NCBI GenBank assembly: GCA_963762865.1
Contig: CAVXNC010000008.1
Coordinates: 62,001 to 126,000 of the forward strand
Direction: 5' to 3'
DNA: 64,000 bases
Source of the DNA: DATHAP01 sp963762865
GTDB lineage: Bacteria; Actinomycetota; Actinomycetes; JACCUZ01
Part shown: piece after piece, positions 51,711 to 63,133 of the stretch
How the letters are laid out: each line of letters begins with the position of its first letter
Position numbering within the stretch: the stretch's first letter is position 1
Notes under the pieces: generated by a model
The model's database searches: none
The model's input: only the letters and a program-made list of their open reading frames with translations
Told to the model about the DNA's origin: nothing
Position numbers and translations under genes: made by a program

Positions 51711-54092
51711 CGACGTCGCGGCTGGCTTCGCCGGCCCCGTCCGAGCCGCCCGCCTCGACGCCCGACGCGGCACCAGCCGAGGCGGCACCGGCCGATGCAC
51801 GGCTGGTGCTCCCGGCCATGGGTGCCTGGTCGGGCGCGTTCCTCGGCACCGCCGGCGCCTGGTGGGCGGCGGCGACCGTCCTTCTTGTCACCGTGCTCGC
51901 CTGGGTGGTGCTCGTCCGGCTGGTCGGGCGTACGACCGGGCTGGCCGCCCTCGCGGCGCTCGCCCTGCTCGCGGGCGGCGTCGCGGTCGGCGGGATCGCG
52001 CGCGTTTCGGTGACGACCGGGCCGCTGCCCGACCTCGCGGCCGCGGGTGCGACCGTCACGGCCCGGGCGGTGCTCACGGGTGATCCCGACGCGGCTGGTG
52101 CCACGAGTCAGCGGCTCGACACTCGGGCGGTCGCTGGTCCTCGTGCCGCTGCGGCTGGAGGACCTGACCGCGCGGGGACGCCGGATCCGGGTGCGGGCAC
52201 CGGTCCTGGGCTTCGCCGACGACCGGAGCTGGGCAAGCCTTCTGCCGGGCCAGCCGGTCCGCGTCGCCGGCCGGCTGGGCCGGGCGCGCGCCGGGCAGCC
52301 GGTGGCCGCGACGCTCACCTTGCGCGGCCCGCCGGAGCGCGTCGGCCGTGCCCCGGCGCCGCAGACTGCGGCCGGTGCCCTGCGCGCGGGACTGCGCGAC
52401 GCGGCCGACGGCCTGCCACCTGCCGAGCGCGGTCTGCTGCCGGGCCTCGTCGTGGGTGACACGTCGCGGCTGCCGTCCGGGCTCGCCGAGGACTTCCGCA
52501 CGGCCGGCCTGACGCACCTGGTCGCGGTCAGTGGCGCGAACCTGGCGATCGTCACCGGGTTCGTGCTGCTGCTGGGTCGCGCGGTCGGCCTGCCCGGACG
52601 GACGCGGATCGCCGTGGCCGCGCTCGCAATGCTCGGCTTCGTCGTCCTCGCGCGGCCGCAGCCCTCCGTGCTGCGGGCCGCGGTGATGGGCGGTGTCGCC
52701 CTCGCCGCGCTCGCGAGCGGCCGGCGTCGGCGCAGCCTCGCGGCTCTCTCGGCCACGGTCGTGGTCCTGGTGCTGGTCGACCCATGGCTCGCCCGGTCGT
52801 ACGGGTTCGTGCTGTCGGTGCTCGCCACTGGTGCGCTCGTCACGTTGGCGCCGGGCTGGGTCCGGCGCTGGCGGGCGGCCGGGCTCCCGTCGGTCGCTGC
52901 GCACGCGCTCGCCGTGCCGCTCGCCGCGCAGCTGGTCTGCGGGCCGGTCGTCGTGCTGCTCAGCGAGCAGGTGAGCCTGGTCGCGGTCCCCGCCAACATC
53001 CTGGTCGCGCCGGCGGTGGCGCCCGCGACCGTGCTCGGCGTCCTGGCCACGCTCGCGTCCGCGGTGCACCCGGCGGTCGCGGTCGCGCTGGCCTGGCTGG
53101 CCGGGGTCTTCGTGTGGTGGATCGTACGAGTGGCGACCTGGTCGGCGGCCCTTCCGTCGGCAGCCGTTGGCTGGCCGGGCTCGGCCGGAGGTGCGGTCGT
53201 GCTCGCCGTGGCGACAGTGGCCGGCGTGCTGCTCGCGCCGCGGCTGGCCCGTCACCGGCTGGCGGCCGCGTCCGTCGCCGTGGCGGTGGCCGCGCTCGTC
53301 GTGGTGCCGGCCAGGTCTCCCGGGTGGCCGCCGCCGGACTGGGTGCTCGCGGTGTGCGACGTCGGCCAGGGCGACGCGCTCGCCCTCTCCGCGGGGCCCG
53401 GCGCGGCGGTGGTGGTCGACGCCGGTCCCGACGCCGTGGCCGTCGACCGGTGCCTGCGCCGGCTGGGAGTCGACCGGGTGCCGCTCGTCGTCCTCACCCA
53501 TCTGCACGCCGACCACGTGGAGGGGCTGCCGGGTGTGCTGCGCGGCCGGGTGGTCGGGGAGGTGGAGGTGGGGCTGCTGGAGGAGCCTGCCGAAGAGCTG
53601 GTTCGCGTGCAGCGCTGGGCGGCCTCGGCGGGGGTCCCGGTCACCCGGGCGCTCGTCGGTGACCGCGCCAGGCTGGGCCGGCTGGCCTGGCAGGTCTACT
53701 GGCCGGCGAGGGTCGTGCAGGCCGGGTCGGTGCCCAACAACGCGAGCGTGGTCCTGCTCGTCCGCACCCGGGGCCTGTCCCTGCTGCTGACCGGCGACGT
53801 CGAGCCGGAGGCGCAGCGCCTGATGCTGGCGCGCGGCGGCCTGGGGCGGGTCGACGTGCTGAAGGTCGCCCACCACGGCTCGGCGAACCAGGAGCCACAG
53901 CTGCTCCGCACCGTACGGCCCAGGATCGCTGTGATCTCGGTCGGTGCGGACAACGACTACGGCCACCCGGCACCGCGCACCCTTGCTGCGCTGCGACGAG
54001 CCGGCGCGCTCGTCGGGCGCACCGACCGGCAGGGGACGGTGCTCGTGGCCGGCTCCGGGTCGTCGGTCCGGCTCGTCACGGGCGGCGGGTAG
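51707..54092 (+). pseudogene. comEC: ComEC/Rec2 competence channel protein, frameshifted near 52088
   Basis: Polytopic channel that carries single-stranded DNA across the membrane. The N-terminal soluble and membrane part (LVLPAMGAWSGAFLGTAGAW, helices) reads in one frame from GTG 51707. After GDP near 52088 coding resumes one frame over with TRLVPRVSGSTLGRSLVLV. Deleting one G there restores a single reading frame of about 790 codons. The C-terminal part has the competence domain (GLTHLVAVSGANLAIVTGF), many helices and a beta-lactamase-like domain with THLHADHVEGL and AHHGSANQE. It may be a real mutation or a sequence error. Confidence 0.8.
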
Positions 54093-54095
54093 CGT
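54090..54095 (+). promoter_or_regulatory. -10 box of a probable leaderless holA promoter
   Basis: TAGCGT overlaps the comEC stop and lies 8 nt before ATG 54104. Confidence 0.45.
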
Positions 54096-54103
54096 GACCG
54101 CCG

Positions 54104-55072
54104 ATGGCTGACCTGCCCGCACCCGTGACCCTGGTGACCGGCCCCGAGGACCTGCTCCGCGACCGGGCCGTCGCGGAGGTGGTCGCGGCCGCGCGCGCCG
54201 CCGACCCCGCGACCGAGGTCCACGACCTCGCCGTCGTCGGGCTCGAGGAGGGCCGGGTCACCGGCCTGGCCAGCCCCTCGCTCTTCGGTGAGCCCACCGT
54301 CATCGTGCTCCGCGACGTCGCCGAGTCCTCCGAAGGGATCACCGACGAGCTCAAGACGTACGTCGCCGCACCGCCCGACGACGTCGCCCTCGTGCTGGTG
54401 CACCACGGCGGCGTCAAGGGCAAGGCGCTCCTCGACGCGGCCAAGAAGGGTGGCGCGCGGGTCATCGAGTGCAAGGCGGTGAAGTGGGAGAGCGACAAGG
54501 TGTCCTTCGTGCAGGCGGAGTTCAGCCGGGCGCACCGGCGGATCAGCCACGACGCCGCGAGTGCGCTGGTCGACGCCTTGGGCAGCGACCTGCGCGAGCT
54601 GGCCAACGCGTGCAGCCAGCTGGTCGCCGACACCGACGGGACCGTGGACCGCGAGGTGGTCGAGCGCTACCACGCCGGTCGGGTCGAGGTGAGCGGCTTC
54701 AAGGTCGCCGACGCGGCGGTGGAGGGGCGCCACGACGAGGCGCTGCGGCTGCTGCGGCACGCGCTGGCGACCGGCACCGACCCGGTGCCGATCAACGCCG
54801 CGTTCGCCTCCGGCCTGCGCAACATCGCGCGGGTCGGCGGCGCACCGCGCACCGTGCGCCCGGAGGACGTGGCCCGCGACCTGGGCATCGCGCCCTTCCA
54901 GGTCCGCAAGGCCAAGGGCCAGATGGTCGGCTGGACGGGGGAGGGGATCGCCGAGGCCATCGAGGCGGTGGCGGTGGCCGACGAGCAGATCAAGGGTGCC
55001 GGCACGGACCCGGTCTTCGCGCTCGAGCAGGCCATCGGGGCGATCGTGACGGCCCGCAGCAGGCGGGAATGA
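54104..55072 (+). CDS. holA: DNA polymerase III delta subunit
   Basis: Clamp-loader subunit that opens the sliding clamp. The 322-residue protein has VTLVTGPEDLLRDRAVAEV at the N-terminus, FGEPTVIVLRDVAE, then AVKWESDKVSFVQAEF. The C-terminal helical collar includes TDPVPINAAFASGLRNIARV and DLGIAPFQVRKAK, typical of actinobacterial delta proteins. The 11-bp gap after comEC and the TAGCGT box suggest a separate leaderless start. Confidence 0.94.
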   Translation: MADLPAPVTLVTGPEDLLRDRAVAEVVAAARAADPATEVHDLAVVGLEEGRVTGLASPSLFGEPTVIVLRDVAESSEGITDELKTYVAAPPDDVALVLVHHGGVKGKALLDAAKKGGARVIECKAVKWESDKVSFVQAEFSRAHRRISHDAASALVDALGSDLRELANACSQLVADTDGTVDREVVERYHAGRVEVSGFKVADAAVEGRHDEALRLLRHALATGTDPVPINAAFASGLRNIARVGGAPRTVRPEDVARDLGIAPFQVRKAKGQMVGWTGEGIAEAIEAVAVADEQIKGAGTDPVFALEQAIGAIVTARSRRE

Positions 55073-55075
55073 CGG

Positions 55076-55105
55076 AAGGGCGCCACCCTCGCGGGTGACG
55101 CCCTT
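55076..55105. terminator. Bidirectional terminator between holA and rpsT
   Basis: AAGGGCGCCACCC (55076-55088) and GGGTGACGCCCTT (55093-55105) pair with one wobble around a 4-nt loop, between two convergent genes. Short A and T runs flank it on both strands. Confidence 0.75.
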
Positions 55106-55121
55106 TCGGTGGCGCGGAGTT

Positions 55122-55382
55122 CTAGAGCGAGGCGGCGCGCTTGGCCATCGCCGACTTGCGGTTGGCCGCCTGGTTGCTGTGGATGACGCCCTTGCTGGCC
55201 GCCTTGTCGAGCTCGCGGGAGGCGGTCGTCATGGCCTGCACCGCGGTGTCGCGGTCGCCGGCGTCCGCAGCCTCGCGGAACTTGCGGACCGACGTCTTGA
55301 GGGAGGACTTGACCGCCTTGTTGCGCAGGCGCGCCTTCTCGTTCGTCTTGATCCGCTTGAGCTGGGACTTGATGTTCGCCAC
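55122..55382 (-). CDS. rpsT: 30S ribosomal protein bS20
   Basis: Small-subunit protein that binds 16S rRNA, 86 residues. ANIKSQLKRIKTNEKARLRN, VRKFREAADAGDRD and the C-terminal NQAANRKSAMAKRAAS are the bS20 signature. GTG 55382 encodes the first residue, with GAGG 7 nt upstream. A holA-rpsT-lepA neighbourhood is conserved in actinobacteria. Here the subtilase gene separates rpsT from lepA. Confidence 0.97.
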   Translation of the reverse strand: MANIKSQLKRIKTNEKARLRNKAVKSSLKTSVRKFREAADAGDRDTAVQAMTTASRELDKAASKGVIHSNQAANRKSAMAKRAASL

Positions 55383-55742
55383 GAAGAAGCCTCGAGAGTC
55401 TGGTCGGTTCGGGATGTCTGGCCGGCTGCGTGGACGCGGGGCCCGGCTGCGGCGGATCAGCGTAGCAAGAGGAGCGGGCGGGCCCAAAACCGTCCTGGGG
55501 ACAGCTCGGGCCGGTGGTCGGCCAACAGGTCGCGCCGGCGGCTTGCGCCGGGGTCGGCCAACGGCTCGCGTCCGGGGTCGGCCAACGACACGTGATCCCG
55601 GGACCTTCCATGGGGAAACATGACGCACAGTAAAAACCGAGTCAAACAGGACGTTTTGGCTGGTGTGACGGCCGTCACCGGGCGAGGGTATGCCGACCCG
55701 TCGCTCGACGGGACACCCACCCTTGGAAGGCGCAGGACCCCT
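55383..55742. other. Divergent intergenic region between rpsT and the subtilase gene (360 bp)
   Basis: No gene is supported here. It holds the rpsT promoter region, three copies of GGTCGGCCAAC (55516-55586) and, nearer the subtilase, an unusually A/T-containing tract (55615-55660) suited to a promoter. Confidence 0.6.
55516..55586. repeat. Three direct repeats of GGTCGGCCAAC
   Basis: Exact copies start at 55516, 55552 and 55576. The spacings are 36 and 24 bp, both multiples of 12. It could be a regulator-binding array or a decayed local duplication. Confidence 0.6.
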
Positions 55743-58700
55743 ATGTCTCGATCCCACAAGCACGGGCGGGCGGCCGTCACCTCGGTCGCCCTGGCCGCGC
55801 TCGGCGCCCTTGTTGCCGGCGGGCTGACCGCTCTGCCGGCCGAGGCCGCACCCGGTTCGTCGGCGACGACGTCGCGCGACCAGCTCGGCAAGCACGACCG
55901 CCAGCTGCTCGCGGCGGCCCGGGCGGCCGACGACACGACCGTGCAGCTCCTCGTCGCCGCCGCACCAGGCCGCAGCTCCTCGGTGGCATCGGCCATGACC
56001 GCCCTCGGCGCGACCGTGGTCAAGCGCGAGGACGCGGTGGACTACCTGCGCGTGCGGGTCCCGGTCGGCAAGGCGGCAGCCGTGGCCAACGTCAAGGACG
56101 TCGTCGCCGCGGACCTGGACGAGGTGGTGCCCCTCGAGGACCCGACTCCGGGTGAGGACGGCGACGGCACTGACGGCGCGACGGTCCCGACCCCAGGCCC
56201 TGCCCCCAGCAGCTCCACCCCGCAGGCCAACCCCTACATGCCCGTCCGGGACACGAAGGCCGTCGACTTCCAGCAGGCACACCCGACCTGGGACGGCCGT
56301 GGCACGACGATCGCGATCGTCGACTCGGGCATCGACCTGGACCACCCGGCCCTGCAGACCACGACGACCGGCGAGCGCAAGATCGTCGACTGGGTCACCG
56401 CGACCGACCAGACCGGCGACGCCGACCCCACGTGGCTGGACATGAAGAACCAGGTGAGCGCGACCCCCGACTTCACAGGCGCCGGCACGACCTGGACCGC
56501 GCCGGCCGCGGGCACGTACCGCTTCGCCATCTTCGACGAGCGCGACCCGCGCCTGGGCGGCGAGGTGGGCAGCGACGTCAACCGGGACGGCAACCCCGCG
56601 GGCAGCAAGGGCACCTTCGGGGTCCTGTGGGACGCCGGCACGAACGACGTGTGGGTGGACACCGACCAGGACGGCTCGTTCTCCGACGAGTCTGCGATGA
56701 CCGACTACCGGGTCCGACACGACATCGGGCACTTCGGGACCGACAAGCCGGGGACCCAGATCCGTGAGCAGATGCCCTTCGTCGTGCAGACCGACGGCCG
56801 GACGAAGTTCGTCAACATCGGCATCGTCTCCGGCGCCCACGGGTCGCACGTCGCAGGCATCACCGCGGCGAACGGCATGTTCGGCGGCGAGATGACCGGC
56901 GCGGCTCCCGGCGCCAAGCTCAAGGCCGTCCGGGTGTGCATGTTCATCACCGGCTGCACGAACCACGCACTCATCGAGGGCATGACCTTCATCGCCAAGC
57001 AGGGCAACGTCGACGTCATCAACATGTCGATCGGCGGCCTGCCGTCCCTGAACGACGGCAACAACACGCGCGCGGTGCTCTACGACCGGCTGATCGACAC
57101 GTACAACGTGCAGATGTTCATCTCGGCCGGCAACAGCGGCGCCGGGCTGAACACGATCGGCGACCCCTCCGTCGCGTCCAAGGTCGTGAGCGTCGGCTCC
57201 TACATCACCAACGACGACGTGGCAGAGCAACTACGGCTCGTCCACGGTCAACGACGACAACATCCACCCCTTCTCCTCGCGCGGCCCGACGGAGGCCGGC
57301 GGCTTCAAGCCGCAGATCCTCGCGCCCGGGTCGGCCGTCTCGACGATCCCGACCTGGCAGGCCCGGCCGGCGCCGTGCCTGCCCTACGCACTGCCCGCCG
57401 GGCTACGCGATGTTCAACGGCACCTCGATGGCGTCGCCGCAGGCGGCCGGCGCGGCGGCGCTGCTCGTCTCGGCCGCGAAGCAGGCCGGCGTCCAGGTCC
57501 AGCCGGCGCAGCTGCGGCAGGCGCTCACGTCCAGCGCGCGCTTCATCGACCGACTACCAGGCCTTCGAGCAGGGCAACGGCCTGATGGACGTGACAAGGC
57601 CTGGGACCTGCTCGAGCAGAACGTCGAAGACCGTCAGCATCACGTCGTCGGTGCCGGTCAACACGGTGCTCTCCGGCTTCCTCGCGACGCCGGGCTTCGG
57701 CACCGGCATCTACAACCGCGAGGGCGTCAAGGCGGGCGACAGCTACACGCGCACGTACACCTTCACCCGGACCTCCGGCGGTGGCGGTACCGAGACGTAC
57801 GACCTGAGCTGGGTCGGCAACGACGGGACCTTCTCCTCGCCGACGTCGCTGGCACTGCCGCTGAACAGCCCTGTGAAGCTCACGGTCTCGGTCAACCCGA
57901 CGACCTCGGGCATCCACTCGGCGGTCCTGAACCTGGACGACCCGACCCACCCCGGCGTCGAGGCCCAGACGATGAACACCGTGGTCGCGGCGGAGCAGTT
58001 CACCGCAGCCGGCAACTACAGCGTGACCAAGACGGGCACGATCGCGCGCAACCAGGCGAAGAGCTTCTTCTTCGCCGTGCCGGCCGGCACGCCTGCGTTC
58101 AAGGTGGACATGACGGCCGGTGGCGCCACCGGCACTCGGCCAGGTCCGCTTCCTGCGGTTCCACCCCTACGGGGTGGGTCTCGAGGCCAACTCCACGCCC
58201 AACTGCTACAACCCGCCGGTGGCGGGCGGCTCCACGTGCGGTGGCGCACTGAGCCGCACGACGGCCAACCCGCTGGCCGGCGTCTGGGAGGTCGTGGTCG
58301 AGGCGCGTCGCACGTCGGACGTCCTCGAAGCGCCGTTCTCGATCACGGCGTCGATCCTCGGCGCCGAGGTCGCGCCCGACCCGGACGTGGTCGACACCGC
58401 CGCGCTGAACACCCCGGTCAGCCGCAGCTACACCATGACCAACCTGTTCGGTGACTTCACCGGCAGGGCCACCGGGTCGAACCTCGGCAGTGCCCTGATC
58501 GCTAGGCCGACGGTCGGGGAGGGCGTGCAGAAGGAGTCGCTCGTGACAGTCGACTCCGGCTCGACGTCACTGACCGTGCGGATCGGCAACCCGGCCGACC
58601 TCAAGGCGGACCTGGACCTCTTCGTCTACAACGACAAGGGCGCCCTGGTGGGCCAGTCCGCGGACGGTGACAGCGAGGAGGCGGTGACCGTGGCGAACCC

Positions 58701-58983
58701 GGCTGCGGGCACCTACCGGGTCGTCGTCGACGGCTACTCGGTCCCGGCCGGCTCCACGGCGTACGACTATCTCGACGTCTTCGCCAACCCGAAGTTCGGC
58801 ACGGTTGAGGTCACCGATGTCGACGCCTTGCGGCCGGCGGGGGCGACGTGGACCGTTCCGGGGACGGTCACGGCCAAGATCGCTCCGGCGGCCGGTCGCG
58901 TGCTGCTCGGCAACGTTCTGGTGCGCTCCGGGGGCGTCACGGTCGGCTCCGGCGACGTGATCGTCCAGGCGGTCACGCCGTAG
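55743..58983 (+). pseudogene. Secreted S8 (subtilisin-like) serine peptidase with six one-base indels
   Basis: A signal peptide (MSRSHKHGRAAVTSVALAAL, then LPAEAAPG), an inhibitor-like propeptide and the S8 domain are visible. Catalytic Asp is about residue 194 (AIVDSGIDLDHP) and His about 366 (GAHGSHVAG). The Ser, in GTSMASPQAAGAAAL, is at nucleotides 57425-57427. The Ser part and the C-terminal beta domains are coding but reach the original frame only after single-base indels near 57222, 57385, 57550, 57590, 57625 and 58134. Five are insertions and one a deletion. Intact length would be about 1080 residues. ATG 55743 is the start. Confidence 0.85.
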
Positions 58984-59000
58984 CCAGCGCTGGTGCATGA

Positions 59001-59040
59001 CGACTCGGCCCCGCGGGCTCTTCCTGCCGGGGCCGAGTCG
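59001..59040. terminator. Hairpin after the subtilase gene
   Basis: CGACTCGGCCCCG (59001-59013) and CGGGGCCGAGTCG (59028-59040) are exact inverted copies, beginning 17 nt after the stop. Confidence 0.65.
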
Positions 59041-59108
59041 TCAGCCGCGAATGACCTGGCCTGACGACTACCCGGTCCGGGCAGTGCACACCCGCACGGC
59101 GCCGCCAC

Positions 59109-59148
59109 CACGAGGGCCCCGACGGACACGTCCGTCGGGGCCCTCGTG
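59109..59148. terminator. 19-bp perfect inverted repeat before lepA
   Basis: CACGAGGGCCCCGACGGAC (59109-59127) is mirrored at 59130-59148 with only 2 nt between. It is a second terminator-like hairpin in the 261-bp gap, 96 nt before lepA. Confidence 0.55.
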
Positions 59149-59244
59149 TCGTGCGGCGTGGGAGGATGGGGTGCTGGCGGACGTACGACCGCGGCCGACC
59201 AGCACTGACAGCACCGACCGCCCACCCGAAGCATTGGATCCTGC

Positions 59245-61110
<1,866 letters not shown>

Positions 61111-61125
61111 CCGGGTGAGCGCAGG

Positions 61126-61131
61126 TAGCCT
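61126..61131 (+). promoter_or_regulatory. -10 box of a probable leaderless MOSC promoter
   Basis: TAGCCT lies 7 nt before GTG 61139. Confidence 0.5.
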
Positions 61132-61138
61132 CGGGCGA

Positions 61139-61828
61139 GTGCCGGAGACCTCGCAGACCGCCGCCATCAGGGCCGTCAACGTCGTCCACGCACTGATCCC
61201 GGACCACCGGGGGGACCTCGACCGCACGGCGATCGACAAGCGGCCAGTCGGCGGCCGGGTCACCGTGTCGGCTGCGGCGGAGTCCGAGGTCGGCCTGGCC
61301 GGCGACCAGATCTACGACCGCAAGCACCACGGCGGGCCCGACCAGGCGGTCTACGCCTACGCGGTCGAGGACCAGCGATGGTGGTCGACCGAGCTCGGTC
61401 GGGACATCGAACCCGGCTCGTTCGGCGAGAACCTGACGACGTACGGCCTGGACGTCACCGGCGCCGTGATCGGCGAGCGCTGGCAGGTGGGCGAGGACGG
61501 TCTGGTCCTCGAGGTGACCTGCCCGCGGATCCCGTGCAACACGTTCCAGGGCTGGATGGACGAGCCGCACTGGGTCAAGCGCTTCACCGAGCACGGCGCG
61601 CCGGGCGCCTACCTGCGCGTGGTCTCGCCGGGCACGGTCGGCGCAGGTGACCGGGTCAGCGTGCTGAGCCGCCCTGACCACGGGGTGACGATCGGCGACA
61701 CGTTCGTGATCAGGCGCGCGCCCGCGGACGCCCTGCTGCGGATGCTCGAGATGCCGGGGCTGAACGAGACGCTGACCCAGGTGACCCGGCGCGACCTGGC
61801 CGCCCGCGCCCGCACCGCCACTCGCTGA
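61139..61828 (+). CDS. MOSC domain-containing protein (YiiM-like)
   Basis: A 229-residue protein with a MOSC beta-barrel, related to the C-terminal domain of molybdenum cofactor sulfurase and to YiiM. Key parts are GDQIYDRKHHGGPDQAVYAY, GSFGENLTTYGLDVTGAVIGERW and EVTCPRIPCNTF, whose Cys is the conserved MOSC Cys, and APGAYLRVVSPG. YiiM-type proteins reduce N-hydroxylated compounds with molybdenum cofactor, and this is the likely but unproven role. GTG 61139 is preceded by TAGCCT 7 nt upstream. Confidence 0.9.
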   Translation: MPETSQTAAIRAVNVVHALIPDHRGDLDRTAIDKRPVGGRVTVSAAAESEVGLAGDQIYDRKHHGGPDQAVYAYAVEDQRWWSTELGRDIEPGSFGENLTTYGLDVTGAVIGERWQVGEDGLVLEVTCPRIPCNTFQGWMDEPHWVKRFTEHGAPGAYLRVVSPGTVGAGDRVSVLSRPDHGVTIGDTFVIRRAPADALLRMLEMPGLNETLTQVTRRDLAARARTATR

Positions 61829-61842
61829 CCGCCCGGCCCCCC

Positions 61843-61904
61843 GTCGAGTGGCGCGTTGCGGCTGCGCTTTACCGATACAGCCGAGCCGCAACGCGCCACT
61901 CGAC
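61843..61904. repeat. 62-bp palindromic element, copy 1 (perfect 21-bp arms)
   Basis: The arms 61843-61863 and 61884-61904 are exact inverted copies, beginning GTCGAGTGGCGCGTTGCGG, with a 20-nt loop. It lies between the MOSC gene and the AbiEi/DUF559-type gene, 5 bp from the latter's stop. A second, diverged copy is at 62977-63038. Confidence 0.9.
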
Positions 61905-61909
61905 AGCCG

Positions 61910-62887
61910 TCATCGCTGGGCCGCGAGCTGGTATCGACGCAACCGGGCGGCCAGTCGCGCCCGACCATGGCCGGTCAGGGTCGACACACCGGCTAGCCGG
62001 AGCCAGGTGCGGATCCGCTCGGGATCGTGCGGGATCCCTCGGGCATCCTCGGCGTCCTGGATGATGACGGCGGCCGACCGGCTGATCTCCTGCGTCGTAT
62101 AGCCGTAGCGGTCAGCTCCCACGCGGCTCATCGCCTTGTCCCGCTTGAGGTCGCGGTTGTGCTGGTCGGCCGTGCGATGGTCACCACCGTCGCACTCCGG
62201 GTACCTGTCGGTGCCGACGAGGTGCAGGTCGGCGCGGCCGACGAAGACGCCATCGGAGTCCTTGATGTCGACCTGGCTCTCGATGGGTCCCAGCCGTGTG
62301 ACGACATGCATGACACGGAGCACCGATTCCCACCACGACTCGCTGCGTGGGTCGCCGAGCTCGATCGCCCGTCGTAGCGTCACCACACCGCGGGTCCGGC
62401 GCCGGCAGGCCGCCAGCAGCTGCTCGACCATGGCCCCGCCGGCGAGTGCGCAGTCGACCATGGGCACCAGGTCGACGAGAGTCAGGTCGCGAGCAAGCTC
62501 GACGAGAAGCGTCGGAGCATTCGCCATCGGCAGACCACCGACCTCCTCGATCTCCAGGTACTTCGACCTGCGGACGTACATGCCGCTGCGCTGGACGTGG
62601 ACTTCACTGCGTGTCGAAGCGAGGACGACGTGCCGCGGGAGCCTGTTGGGGAGCCACCAGCCGCGAGCCGCCGCACCAGTGAGGTGGCCGAAACCACTGT
62701 CCCTGGGCAGCACCTGAGCGAGATGGGTCAACTGTGAATCGTCACGTGGTCCAGGGTGCGCAGGTACGTACAGGCCACGGCTGAGTCGACGCCATCCCGG
62801 TCCGCGCAGCTGGCTGCGAGGTACCCGCTCGCTGCGCACCGTCACGGCTTCGACACCGATCTGGGTCGTCGTCGCGGTGGTCGCCAC
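61910..62887 (-). CDS. AbiEi/DUF559-type protein (winged-helix N-terminus, nuclease-like C-terminus)
   Basis: A 325-residue protein. RSQLRGPGWRRLSRGLYVPAH near the N-terminus is typical of the AbiEi-type antitoxin domain of type IV toxin-antitoxin systems. The C-terminal third (QVDIKDSDGVFVGRADLHL, then YPECDGGDHRTADQHNRDLKRDK) resembles the DUF559/endonuclease-like fold, with its Asp/Glu-x-Asp-Gly-x-x-His pattern. Many actinobacterial proteins combine these two halves. No AbiEii toxin gene is adjacent, so it may stand alone. GTG 62887 is the start, without a clear ribosome binding site. It is bracketed by two 62-bp palindromes and may be mobile or recently acquired. Confidence 0.75.
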   Translation of the reverse strand: MATTATTTQIGVEAVTVRSERVPRSQLRGPGWRRLSRGLYVPAHPGPRDDSQLTHLAQVLPRDSGFGHLTGAAARGWWLPNRLPRHVVLASTRSEVHVQRSGMYVRRSKYLEIEEVGGLPMANAPTLLVELARDLTLVDLVPMVDCALAGGAMVEQLLAACRRRTRGVVTLRRAIELGDPRSESWWESVLRVMHVVTRLGPIESQVDIKDSDGVFVGRADLHLVGTDRYPECDGGDHRTADQHNRDLKRDKAMSRVGADRYGYTTQEISRSAAVIIQDAEDARGIPHDPERIRTWLRLAGVSTLTGHGRARLAARLRRYQLAAQR

Positions 62888-62976
62888 GTGTCGACCGTGC
62901 CGGGAGCCGGACCACCTCGGTGGCCGGTGGAAAGGATCTGTGGACGACTGGCACGGGTCCGTCGTCGGTGGATGGT

Positions 62977-63038
62977 GTCGAGCGGCGCGCTGAGGTTGTT
63001 CTTGACCGCTCCAGGACTGCCGCAACGCGCCAGTCGAC
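62977..63038. repeat. 62-bp palindromic element, copy 2 (diverged)
   Basis: Same length and arm layout as the copy at 61843-61904. The right arm (63018-63038) is 19/21 identical and the left arm (62977-62997) 17/21. The loop also aligns (about 12 of 20). The repeat lies upstream of the AbiEi/DUF559-type gene and before the acyl-CoA ligase gene. Confidence 0.8.
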
Positions 63039-63133
63039 CGGTGAGCCGGCAGGTCGCAGTGCTCGCGGCACTTTTCGGGAGCCGATAGCGTCAGACCCAG
63101 GCAGAAGGCCCGGGCGATTCGGAGGGCGGCAAC

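Noticed and set aside
53167..53790. A 207-residue frame inside comEC
   Set aside because: It is out of frame with the conserved ComEC motifs and Arg/Ser/Trp-rich, typical of a shadow frame.
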